NCBI RefSeq assembly: GCF_000379765.1
Contig: NZ_KB903446.1
Location: 1-64,000 of the forward strand
From: Flexithrix dorotheae DSM 6795
GTDB lineage: Bacteria; Bacteroidota; Bacteroidia; Cytophagales; Flammeovirgaceae
Direction: 5' to 3'
DNA: 64,000 nt
Made by a program: the position numbers and the translations under genes. Below are positions 7,900 to 16,680 of this stretch, piece after piece; position 1 is the first letter of the stretch, and each line of letters opens with the position of its first letter. Below the pieces are notes generated by a model. It searched no databases, had not been told where the DNA came from, and saw only the letters and a list, made by a program, of their open reading frames with translations.

Positions 7900-10068
7900 A
7901 TGGAAATCTGGCAATTCTCTAAATTAACGTATATCATTTGTATTCTAATAATATCCTCATATAACCTATTCGGACAATCTGTAATTTTGGATAAGGCGAA
8001 TAACCATTATGAGCATTTAGAATATACACTGGCGGCTCCACTTTTTCAGGAAGCCATCAATCAAAAAATGACATCTGATATCGATATACACTTAAAATTG
8101 GTGGATTGTTTTACAAAAATGAAACAACCTGAAGAAGCAATGAAGGTTTTAGAGTGGTTAATTGCACGAAACCCTGGTAAAAAAAATATTTATATAAAAT
8201 ATGGAAGGCTACTTAAAAAAACCGGGGAGTACAGTAAAGCCATAGTCGTTTTTAAAAGAGTCCTTCAATTAGATCCAAAGGACATGCAAATTGTTGAGGA
8301 AATCCAGTCCTGTAACAATGCAAAAAATTTAATTCTTGCTAGAAATAGCATTTACGTGAAAAATTTAGAATTGAATTGCTCTAACAACGATTTCAGTCCA
8401 TTCCCGTTTGGGAATGGATTGATTTTTTCCTCATCCAGAACTCAGAAAAGGAAGGAAAAAACATATTATTGGGATGGGCAACCTTATATAGATTTATATT
8501 ATGCATCAAAAACCATTGAAGGCAGGTTTGAAGAGCCAACTCTACTACCCAAACCAATTAATTCCGAAATGCATGAAGGTCCTTTGACCTATGATGAAAT
8601 CACTCAAACCTTATATTTTACCAGAAATGATCTAAGTTATAAAAAGAAAAAAGGGAAATCTACTAGCCTGTTAAAAATTTATACTTCAATAAAGAATGGA
8701 GAAGAATGGGAAAACCCAATTGAATTTACCTATAATTCAAAAGAATTTTCTACAGGGCATCCATCGCTTTCACCAAACGGAGAGCTTTTATTCTTTATCT
8801 CCGATATGCCAGGAGGAGAAGGAAAAAGTGATATCTATTTTTGCAGAAAAAATGGAAGTAGTTGGACTACCCCAATTAACCTTGGACCAAAGATTAATAC
8901 TCCTGAAGCTGAATTATTCCCTACAATAGTTAATGATACTTTGCTGTATTTTTCCTCCGAAGGAAGGGGTGGGTTAGGAGGTTTGGATATTTATAAGGCA
9001 GTTTTAAAAGGATCACTTGTAAAAAGTGTAACTAATCTTGGTGCTCCTTTTAACTCTCCAAAGGATGATTTTGGAATCGTGTTTGAGGATTATGAAAATT
9101 CTGTTGGTTATTTCTCTTCAAACAGGAAAAATGGCAAAGGTGGAGATGACATTTATTTGTTTAAGAAGATGGAAGTGAAAATCCAGGGATTAGTTTTGGA
9201 TTCTTTAAAATATACACCATTATCAAACTTACAGGTGAGAGCAAGAGATAAAAATGGTTTTACAAACGATTTTTATACCAATGAGCAAGGGGCTTTTGAA
9301 TTAAATTTACTCCCTGAAGAAAAATTAATTCTTATATTTTCTGCTGAAGGGTATTTAACAAAACAAATAAACATATCAACAATGGGTATTCAATCCGACA
9401 AGGATACTTCCCTCATAGTTGAAATGGTAAAAGGTGTATCTCCGATATTGGAAGGCCAGGCTTTGGATAAAGATGGAAACACCCCTATTTCAAAAGCCCA
9501 GGTAACCAGAATAGATTTATCTGATAATTCTGTTGAGATTACCAAAACTAATGATCAGGGTCAGTTTCAATTTGCCTTGGATAAAGAAAAACAATATGAA
9601 ATTATTATTGACAAGGAAAATCATTTTATCGAAAAAAAACAATTTGAAACTGAGAAATTTCCAAAAGAAGCTAAGTTAAATTCTGAAGTAAAACTAGCGA
9701 AAATGAAAATTAACGATATCCTTGAAATCGAAAATATATATTATGAATTTAATAAGTTTGAGATTACCCCAGCTGCAATTATCACCCTGGATAAAGTGGT
9801 ACAAATATTAAAGGATAATCCTACTCTGACACTGGAATTAAGTTCACATACAGATATTCGGGGAGATGAATTTTACAACTATACCTTATCTGAAAAAAGA
9901 GCTTTATCCGCTTTGCATTACCTTACTAAACACAATATTGAAAGATATAGATTAACCTATAAGGTTTATGGAGAGTCACAATTAGCCATTGACTGTGAAG
10001 GGGATGATTGTGATGAAAAAAAACATCAATTAAACCGAAGGACAGAATTTAAAATTACAGGTTTTTAA
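7900..10068 (+). CDS. PorE-like TPR/PD40/CRD/OmpA periplasmic anchor protein
   Basis: This is a 722-residue exported protein. After a signal sequence (~1-24, ending FGQS) come TPR-like helices at ~30-140, then a beta-propeller of PD40 type at ~150-425 (blades such as HPSLSPNGELLFF and DIYFCRKNG). Two carboxypeptidase-regulatory-like domains lie at ~427-510 and ~515-600. An OmpA-type peptidoglycan-binding domain fills ~607-722 (IYYEFNKFEI, SSHTDIRGDEFYN, LSEKRA, NRRTEF). This domain order matches Porphyromonas PorE, a type IX secretion component that partners with PorP. It sits 28 bases after the PorP/SprF gene. The start is the ATG at 7900; an upstream TTG at 7879 would add only seven residues before the signal peptide. 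Confidence 0.85.
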   Translation: MEIWQFSKLTYIICILIISSYNLFGQSVILDKANNHYEHLEYTLAAPLFQEAINQKMTSDIDIHLKLVDCFTKMKQPEEAMKVLEWLIARNPGKKNIYIKYGRLLKKTGEYSKAIVVFKRVLQLDPKDMQIVEEIQSCNNAKNLILARNSIYVKNLELNCSNNDFSPFPFGNGLIFSSSRTQKRKEKTYYWDGQPYIDLYYASKTIEGRFEEPTLLPKPINSEMHEGPLTYDEITQTLYFTRNDLSYKKKKGKSTSLLKIYTSIKNGEEWENPIEFTYNSKEFSTGHPSLSPNGELLFFISDMPGGEGKSDIYFCRKNGSSWTTPINLGPKINTPEAELFPTIVNDTLLYFSSEGRGGLGGLDIYKAVLKGSLVKSVTNLGAPFNSPKDDFGIVFEDYENSVGYFSSNRKNGKGGDDIYLFKKMEVKIQGLVLDSLKYTPLSNLQVRARDKNGFTNDFYTNEQGAFELNLLPEEKLILIFSAEGYLTKQINISTMGIQSDKDTSLIVEMVKGVSPILEGQALDKDGNTPISKAQVTRIDLSDNSVEITKTNDQGQFQFALDKEKQYEIIIDKENHFIEKKQFETEKFPKEAKLNSEVKLAKMKINDILEIENIYYEFNKFEITPAAIITLDKVVQILKDNPTLTLELSSHTDIRGDEFYNYTLSEKRALSALHYLTKHNIERYRLTYKVYGESQLAIDCEGDDCDEKKHQLNRRTEFKITGF

Positions 10069-10155
10069 TACTTAGATAAGCAGCTAAAACTTAGCTAATT
10101 CATATTGAGCAATATTTCACCTATACGTTGTAAGGACATAACCATTCTTTAGATT

Positions 10156-10857
10156 ATGAAGTTTTTATTTTTCATATGCACATTTTTTATAATTTCTATT
10201 AGCTGTGCACAAACTAATATTTACAGGAAAACTTTACAATCACCAGATGAACACATTGCAGAGTTGGTGGATCAGGAAGTTTTAATAAACCTTAAAGAAG
10301 ATTTATTTGAAAATTCCCAGGAATTAAAAATTCTGGAGACAGAAAGGGCTCAAAAAAAGGAAAAAGTTTTTCAGGAAAAACTAAGCTGGTTATCTAGTTT
10401 TAATTTAGGATTGCAATTTTTTAATTATAGCCAGGATTTACAAACTGATTATGTACAAATAGGGGTTTTATCAAACCTGGGAGGAAGTTTGAAAATAGAT
10501 TTGTACGGACTTTCTACCTTAGGTAGCAGAATTAGATCTGCCAAAGGAGATGTAATTAAATCGGAATATATGATTCAGGTTCAAAGACTTGAACTTAGCA
10601 AATGGATGGATGTACAATACCTAAATTATGTTGAGGTAATTGAAGCATTGAAAATCCAAATAAACGAAATGAATTCTTTAGAAGCTCAGGCAAAACTTAC
10701 TAAGGAAAAATTTGAGCTTGGACAATCGGATTTGGACGAATACCTCATGATAGAAGGAGCAGTAAATCAGGCTAAATTAGGTATATTAAAAAATAAAATA
10801 ACTGCTGAAAAAATTTATAGGGAAATTTTACAAAAAATAACATCAGTAAAGGACTAA
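10156..10857 (+). CDS. short TolC-like exported protein
   Basis: This is a 233-residue protein with a signal peptide (ISISCAQT near 14-21; the Cys could also be a weak lipobox). The rest is mostly long amphipathic helices with a short beta portion (FNLGLQFFN, VQIGVLSNLGGSL) in the middle. The helix ending TKEKFELGQSDLDEYLMIEG is typical of TolC-type outer membrane efflux proteins, where LxxGxxxxxDYL is common. At about half the length of a usual TolC, it would contain only one of the two repeats. Its place directly before a Wzc-like protein suggests help in polysaccharide export across the outer membrane, but no Wza-type export protein is present. The assignment is tentative. Confidence 0.5.
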   Translation: MKFLFFICTFFIISISCAQTNIYRKTLQSPDEHIAELVDQEVLINLKEDLFENSQELKILETERAQKKEKVFQEKLSWLSSFNLGLQFFNYSQDLQTDYVQIGVLSNLGGSLKIDLYGLSTLGSRIRSAKGDVIKSEYMIQVQRLELSKWMDVQYLNYVEVIEALKIQINEMNSLEAQAKLTKEKFELGQSDLDEYLMIEGAVNQAKLGILKNKITAEKIYREILQKITSVKD

Positions 10858-10876
10858 ATCAGACGTTAACCTTCTG

Positions 10877-13126
10877 ATGAGAAAATTTTTTGAAATTCTT
10901 AGGGCAATTAAAAGACAATGGAAACTTTGGGTAATTTTTCCAAGTATTTCCGTGTGTATTGTAATTTACCTTACCAGGAATCAGGAAAAAACTTTCACCT
11001 CTAATGCTACTATAAGTTTAAACCTTGAAACAAATGGAAATTTAAGTTTAAGTGGACAAGCTGTCAAACAATATGAAATTGGTATTTATTTCCAAAATTT
11101 AATAGAATTATCAAAGTCTCTGGCCACAATAGATAATGTAAGACTTAATTTCCTGAAAGATGCTCTAACAGGAAAACATAACTTTCTTGTCAAAAAAAAA
11201 ACGAGTGATTTATTAATTGACTCCGCAGAGGTATTAAACCGAGTTACCTTTCATATTGAGAACAATGAAACTATTAACCTGAATAATGAACTCGACTTTC
11301 AGGTGAATGAATTATTAAATGAAAATAATATTTCACGAGAGGATTTATTAAAAAAGTTATCCATTTCAAGAATTGGCAATAGTAATTTTATTAAGATTGG
11401 GATGGATTCAAATAATCCTGAAAAATCAGCCTATCTGATTCAACTTTTTATTTCGGCCATTATCCACAAAAAAAAATACTTAACAAAAAATAAACTTGGC
11501 AAAGACAAAGATCTTTATGAAGATTTAGTTGTAAAAGCCAAAAAAGAACTCAATGAGAAAATAGAGGCCCTTGAAAATTTTAAAGTTGAAAATAATATTA
11601 TTAACCTTCCTGAACATACAAAAGCCATTGTAAATCAATTGGTAAATCTGGAAATAGAAAAAGCCCAATTATATGAATCCCGGGCTGCCAACCAACAGGT
11701 GCTCAATAGGTTACAAAACACTTTTGATACAGGTCATCCTATGCCTGTTTCCCTAAAAAGTAACTCTGAAATTATTTTTCTGAAGGAACAATTAAATTTG
11801 CTTAATGCTAAACTTGTTCAAAATGCATTTGACCAGGACCAAATTGGATATAGAGATTCATTGAAACATGAAGCTGCTATTGTCAAGAAGCAAATCAATA
11901 ATGTGATCAGCAATCTGATTGCTGATGTACCCTATGATGTAAGAAGTACAAGACAAGAACTTGTATCGAAGTTTATCGATTATCAACTTGAAGTAGAAAA
12001 AGCCAATAGAACAATTCCGATTATTCAGGGGGAAATCAATAAATTGAAAGAATACACATCCAAAATTGCTTCATTAGAATCCAGTATTGGTTCTCTGGAG
12101 GATGGCATACAAACAGCTCAGCAAACTTACCTCCAACTTTTGAATAAATTTAATCTGGCAAAAACAATTGAACAAGGAAGTGCTGCAAACGATATTGTAA
12201 TCATTGATCAACCAACTATTCCTTTGAAACCTCAAAAATCAAAAAGAGCAATTATGGTAATTGCTGCAGGAATGGGGTTATTTATTTTAATAATTGGCAT
12301 AATTGCAGCCATAGAACTTCTAGATAATACTTTAAAAAATGTAGAAGATTATGAATTGATTTCTTTATTTAATGTGTTGGCCGTAATTCCTGATTTTAAG
12401 GACAAATTAGTGGTAAAAGACGAATTAATGAGTAATGCGGTCAGTGTGATCATCAGTCAGCAAATTAAATCTATCAGGAAAAAAATATTGGATTTAAATG
12501 AGGAGGAGCGAGTCATTTTATTTACCAGTTCCCATCAGGAAGAAGGCAAAACCTGGATTGCCACCAGATTAGCAGAGTCAATGGTAAAAACCGGCTTTAA
12601 TATCTTGATTATTCATGCTGATTGGATGAGTAAAAATAAAAGTGAATTTGGATCTTCACTACTCAAAGAATATCATTTCGATTTAAATGATAATATAGAC
12701 CACCTTAAAGAATCTGGAATTCTATGGTTTGGAAACTCGAAATCTTCACCTTACGATATCTATGACAAAGAAAGATGGAAAGCATTAAAAAATCAGCTTT
12801 TAAATGTTTATGATTTTGTTTTGGTTGTGTCTCCGCCCATGTCCTTTAGTACAGACTGGCAGGAGTGGGCTCAAATAGGAGATAATATTATTAATGTTTT
12901 CATGGCCAACAAAATTTTTAGAATAGTTGATAAAAGAAATGAAAAGGACTTGGAAAACTGTGAAAAGCCCGTTTTGGGCAATGTATTTAATTCTTTAAAT
13001 GTAGAAAGAATGGAAGGATTCCTTGGAGATATTCCCAAAAAACGATCTAAATTCAGACTATTAATGAAACAAATAGTATTTAGAAACTTAAAATATCTAA
13101 AAAAGTATAAGCAGAATAAAAAATAG
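10877..13126 (+). CDS. Wzc/GumC-like chain-length protein with degenerate kinase site
   Basis: This 749-residue inner-membrane protein follows the Wzz/BY-kinase plan: a first membrane helix at ~17-33, a long periplasmic coiled-coil region at ~190-420 and a second helix at ~457-480 after the PxxP-type QPTIPLKPQKSKRA motif. A C-terminal cytoplasmic P-loop-like domain begins at ~520. In true tyrosine kinases the loop reads about TSxxPGEGKS/T; here it is TSSHQEEGKT (~550-559), lacking the first conserved Gly. The second Asp-rich Walker motif reads HADWMSKN. The usual C-terminal tyrosine cluster is absent; the tail is Lys-rich with two tyrosines. It probably controls polysaccharide length or export with weak or no autokinase activity. 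It starts 19 bases after the TolC-like gene. Confidence 0.75.
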   Translation: MRKFFEILRAIKRQWKLWVIFPSISVCIVIYLTRNQEKTFTSNATISLNLETNGNLSLSGQAVKQYEIGIYFQNLIELSKSLATIDNVRLNFLKDALTGKHNFLVKKKTSDLLIDSAEVLNRVTFHIENNETINLNNELDFQVNELLNENNISREDLLKKLSISRIGNSNFIKIGMDSNNPEKSAYLIQLFISAIIHKKKYLTKNKLGKDKDLYEDLVVKAKKELNEKIEALENFKVENNIINLPEHTKAIVNQLVNLEIEKAQLYESRAANQQVLNRLQNTFDTGHPMPVSLKSNSEIIFLKEQLNLLNAKLVQNAFDQDQIGYRDSLKHEAAIVKKQINNVISNLIADVPYDVRSTRQELVSKFIDYQLEVEKANRTIPIIQGEINKLKEYTSKIASLESSIGSLEDGIQTAQQTYLQLLNKFNLAKTIEQGSAANDIVIIDQPTIPLKPQKSKRAIMVIAAGMGLFILIIGIIAAIELLDNTLKNVEDYELISLFNVLAVIPDFKDKLVVKDELMSNAVSVIISQQIKSIRKKILDLNEEERVILFTSSHQEEGKTWIATRLAESMVKTGFNILIIHADWMSKNKSEFGSSLLKEYHFDLNDNIDHLKESGILWFGNSKSSPYDIYDKERWKALKNQLLNVYDFVLVVSPPMSFSTDWQEWAQIGDNIINVFMANKIFRIVDKRNEKDLENCEKPVLGNVFNSLNVERMEGFLGDIPKKRSKFRLLMKQIVFRNLKYLKKYKQNKK

Positions 13127-13153
13127 AACTGTGCTGCTGTACTTAAATTTGAG

Positions 13154-14734
13154 CTATTTATAAAAAGTTACAATTACTTCTGTGCCAATATTTATTTGAC
13201 TTTTTATGGTTATGATCCCTCCTGATAACTCAATAAACTCTTTTGAAATAGTAAGCCCCAAGCCTGTTCCTGCTATATTTTCCGCATTTGTAGCCCTGAA
13301 AAACGGATTAAATAATTTATCAAATTCATCTTCTGGAATTCCTATACCATAATCTTTTACAATTATCTGGAAAAGGTTCTTTTTAAATACAATGGTAAGC
13401 TCCGGATCACCTTTCGTGTCAGAATATTTAAAAGCATTGTTGATAAAATTCGAAATAGCAATGTGAATTAATTTGAAGTCCAACAAGACCAGGTAGGGTT
13501 TATTGACCACTGTGAAAATTAATTTCCGCCCAGAATGCAAATGGATTTCGTTATATTTAGATTCTAACCCTTCTCCCAATATAACCAAATCAATAAATTG
13601 TTTTGATACGGCTACTTTTCCATTTTGTATTTTCCCAAGAATTAAGACATCATTTACTAAATCTGTTAATCTATTTACCTCCTCGGTCATACGACCCAAA
13701 TATTTTGAATACTTATCCTTAAACGCTGGTTCCTCATTATCCAATTTTAAGTAGATCAAATCCATATTGGTCTGAATCGATGTTAAGGGTGTTCTGAATT
13801 GATGTGAGGCAATACTTACAAACCGGGATTTTAAATCATTCAATTCCTTCTCTTTTTGATAGGATTTTCGAAGTTTTTCTTCTGCTTTTTTTCGATTGGT
13901 AACATCTCTTGATGAGCTCTGAAAGCCCTTCAGTTTTTTCTCATTGGAAAATAAGGCTGAAATATTGAATTCTAACCAGATTAAACGCCCATTTGCTTTT
14001 TTCACCCGATATTCGGCTGTAAAAGATTTAAAATTGTTATTTCTGAAGTGCACTAATTGTTTTTTAAACTTGATACGATCAGGTTCAAAGAAGAAATCTA
14101 TTGGAAAAGTTTTGATAATTTCTGCAGCATTATATCCCAAAACATCCTTCACAGAAGGAGAAATAAAAGATAGCGTACTGTCAATATGGTGCAAACAGAT
14201 TATATCGGTAGAATTATCAGCGATCAGTCTATATTTGTCTTCACTTCTCTTTTGTTTTGTATGCTGTTCTGTAATTTTTTCTAATTGCTGAGCAATTTTA
14301 TTTTCCAAAGATGAATTTACCTGCTGAAGTTCTTCAATTAAATGCGCATTACTTTGCCGCAGTTTGTATAATTCTGTTGCTTGTTTTAGAATTATTTTAA
14401 GTTCCTCCACATTCCAGGGCTTAGAAATGTACCGGTAAATACCACACTTATTTATAGCATCCATCACCACGTTAATATCATTAAAGCCAGTAACTATTAT
14501 TCGAATGCATTCAGGATTAATCTTGATAGCTTCTTCCAAAAATTTTAATCCAGTCATATCTGGCATTCGCTGATCCGTAATCACCACATGGATAATATTA
14601 TTTTCCAGCAACTCCAGTCCTTCTTTTGCACTTTGAGAAGTGAAAACACTATAGGTAAACCGAAATATCCCTTTAAAGCTTTGTATGTTTCCTAATTCAT
14701 CATCTACATATAAAATATTATATTTTTTATCCAT
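13154..14734 (-). CDS. receiver-PAS-histidine kinase hybrid (copy A)
   Basis: This soluble 526-residue signalling protein opens with a receiver domain (~1-120) having phosphoacceptor Asp54 in VITDQRMPDMTG and the motif ISKPWN near 105. A coiled coil follows at ~120-165, then a PAS-PAC domain at ~168-290 (ending GFQSSSRDVTNRKKAEE). A HisKA dimerisation helix has SHQFRTPLTS with the phosphorylatable His near 311, and an ATPase domain ends the protein (NFINNAFKYS, KDYGIGIPEDEF, GTGLGLTISKEF). There are no membrane segments. The first ~157 residues are about 87% identical to those of the gene at 14888-16276. With the receiver at the N-terminus the protein probably takes phosphate from another kinase. 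It is convergent with the Wzc-like gene. Confidence 0.92.
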   Translation of the reverse strand: MDKKYNILYVDDELGNIQSFKGIFRFTYSVFTSQSAKEGLELLENNIIHVVITDQRMPDMTGLKFLEEAIKINPECIRIIVTGFNDINVVMDAINKCGIYRYISKPWNVEELKIILKQATELYKLRQSNAHLIEELQQVNSSLENKIAQQLEKITEQHTKQKRSEDKYRLIADNSTDIICLHHIDSTLSFISPSVKDVLGYNAAEIIKTFPIDFFFEPDRIKFKKQLVHFRNNNFKSFTAEYRVKKANGRLIWLEFNISALFSNEKKLKGFQSSSRDVTNRKKAEEKLRKSYQKEKELNDLKSRFVSIASHQFRTPLTSIQTNMDLIYLKLDNEEPAFKDKYSKYLGRMTEEVNRLTDLVNDVLILGKIQNGKVAVSKQFIDLVILGEGLESKYNEIHLHSGRKLIFTVVNKPYLVLLDFKLIHIAISNFINNAFKYSDTKGDPELTIVFKKNLFQIIVKDYGIGIPEDEFDKLFNPFFRATNAENIAGTGLGLTISKEFIELSGGIITIKSQINIGTEVIVTFYK

Positions 14735-14763
14735 GGTAGTTGTACATATTTTCTTCGTGCTCT
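14735..14763 (-). repeat. leader sequence shared with the paralogous kinase gene
   Basis: The 29 bases directly before this start codon match the corresponding leader at 16277-16305 at about 25 of 29 positions, read by eye on the plus strand as ggtagttgtaca followed by attttctt. The duplication that made the two receiver-kinase genes therefore included at least part of the 5' untranslated region, or that leader is under selection, for example for ribosome binding or shared regulation. Confidence 0.6.
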
Positions 14764-14887
14764 GATTTAAACCTGAGTGTTAAAATTGTCTTTTCGAAAT
14801 GTCGGTTCGTGATATTGATACTTATACTAAGTGATGTTTGAATCAGGAAAATTTCACAGTGAAGTGAAAAAACCTTTATCTAATAGT

Positions 14888-16276
14888 TCAGACTTTTCCT
14901 TTATAAGGACCTGACCCATTTATTAAAGGGAAAGAAATATTGAATTCACTCCCCTTTCCTTCATCACTTTCTACCTGAATTTTACCACCATGATCTTCTA
15001 CAATATTTTGGGAAATAAACAGACCCAATCCAATACCTTTTCCCACTTCCTTTGTAGTAAAAAATGGTACAAAAGCCTGATCATAAACTTCTTTGGACAT
15101 ACCTTTTCCAGTGTCTTTTATAGCAATAATTATTTGATTTTCAAGACAGTATACTTTAATTCTAATGTGGCCCTCTTCCCCTATTGCCTCAATAGCATTA
15201 ATGAGAATGTTCATCCATACCTGGTTTAATTTATCGGGAGATGCTTGTATCCTCGGGATTTTTTGATAGTCTTTTTCCACAGTAATTTTATCTTTCAGCA
15301 GGTAGGATATTAATAATAAAGTAGTATCAATTCCCTCACAAATATTAAAATTAGAAATTACCCTGTCTTCATTTCCCGAAAAGGAAGTTAAACCTTTCAC
15401 TATTTCCTTTGTTCTTTTTGCCCCTACCTCAATATTGCCCATTACCTTCATGAGTAATTGAAATTTATCGCCAAAATAAATTTGTCTTTCATATCTTTTT
15501 ATGGCCGGAAGCACTGACTCAAAATTAGATATATCCAATTCCCTATACTTTTCAAGCAAACTAAATACATTTTGGAGCTCTTTTTTTAATCCAGCCACTC
15601 CAGAGGTTATAAAATTGATGGGATTGTTAATTTCATGGGCAATTCCAGCCGTTAAAATGCCTAATGAAATCATTTTCTCAGATTGCACAAGTCTGGCTTG
15701 TGTAAGCCTTAGATTTTGGATGGTAGCATCCAGTTCTTCATTCTGGGTATATAGCTCTTCATTTTGCGTTTGAATTTCATTATTTAGCTCAATTAATTCC
15801 AAATTCTGTTCTGTTATTTTCTCTACTTGTCGAGCCACTTTATTTTCCAGGGATGAATTTACCTGTTGCAGTTCTGTAATCAAATGGGCATTTTTTTGCC
15901 GTAAATTGTATAATTCTGTTGCCTGTAACAGGATAATTTTAAGTTCTTCAATATTCCACGGTTTGGAAATATAGCGGTAAATTCCACACTTATTCACCGC
16001 ATCCATCACCACGTTAATATCATTAAAACCAGTAGCAATTATTCGTATGCAATCAGGACTGATCTTGATAGCTTCTTCCAAAAATTTTAATCCTGTCATT
16101 TCAGGCATCCGCTGATCAGTGATTACAATATGAATTTGGTTTTTTTCCAGTAATTCCAGCCCTTCTTTTGCACTTTGAGAAGTGAAAACTTTATAGGTAA
16201 ATCGGAATATTCCTTTAAAGCTTTGTAAATTTCCTAACTCATCATCTACATATAATACATTATATTTATTATCCAT
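14888..16276 (-). CDS. receiver-coiled coil-histidine kinase hybrid (copy B)
   Basis: This 462-residue soluble paralogue of the next gene downstream has the same receiver at 1-120 (Asp54 in VITDQRMPEMTG, ISKPWN). The PAS domain is replaced by an extended coiled coil at ~125-195 (repeats of NEELYTQNEELDA). The kinase core is of the HisKA/HATPase type seen in many PAS kinases: AGIAHEINNPINFI with His near 212, NILINAIEAIG, KDTGKGMSKE and GIGLGLFISQNIVEDHGG. The receiver halves of the two genes are almost the same while the kinase halves differ, so they share an ancestral input and have diverged or recombined downstream. A 153-base gap separates them. The input kinase is unknown. Confidence 0.92.
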   Translation of the reverse strand: MDNKYNVLYVDDELGNLQSFKGIFRFTYKVFTSQSAKEGLELLEKNQIHIVITDQRMPEMTGLKFLEEAIKISPDCIRIIATGFNDINVVMDAVNKCGIYRYISKPWNIEELKIILLQATELYNLRQKNAHLITELQQVNSSLENKVARQVEKITEQNLELIELNNEIQTQNEELYTQNEELDATIQNLRLTQARLVQSEKMISLGILTAGIAHEINNPINFITSGVAGLKKELQNVFSLLEKYRELDISNFESVLPAIKRYERQIYFGDKFQLLMKVMGNIEVGAKRTKEIVKGLTSFSGNEDRVISNFNICEGIDTTLLLISYLLKDKITVEKDYQKIPRIQASPDKLNQVWMNILINAIEAIGEEGHIRIKVYCLENQIIIAIKDTGKGMSKEVYDQAFVPFFTTKEVGKGIGLGLFISQNIVEDHGGKIQVESDEGKGSEFNISFPLINGSGPYKGKV

Positions 16277-16680
16277 GGTAGTTGTACAAATTTTCTTTGT
16301 AGTCTAAATAAATAACCAGGTATTCAAATACGCTGTTACCAAATTGGGGCTTTGTGTGCTGATCCTGATTGAGAATTGTATTTGGATCATAGAAATCGCA
16401 TTGTAATGCGCCAATACCATAACATGGATTTGGAAAAAGCAGGGAATATTAGAATAGGCTCATACCCGGGTCTGGTTTAAATAAAAAATAATATTGCTCA
16501 GACCACCCAGATAAATCAAAAAAGTAAAGTAGCCAGCGCATTTCTTTTTTAAGATTAATTGAAAACTTATACAAGCAGAATACTTCCTACTTTCAAAGTA
16601 GTAAGGTATTTTTTTAAATTAGTCATGATAGATATTGCCGGTTTTTTTATATTATATTTAAAATTCAAATCTTTAATGTT
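16277..16680. other. 404-base intergenic region between two kinase genes
   Basis: This region lies downstream of the ethylene-receptor-like kinase and upstream of kinase copy B, both on the minus strand. The part nearest copy B (16277-16305) is the leader shared with copy A. A short perfect 6+6 inverted repeat, cgcatt-gt-aatgcg at 16397-16410, has only a two-base spacer and no T-run, so it is not a convincing terminator. I see no coding region and no clear consensus promoter. Confidence 0.6.

Noticed and set aside
16397-16410. Inverted repeat cgcattgtaatgcg as a terminator
   Set aside because: The loop would be only two bases and no T-run follows on either strand.
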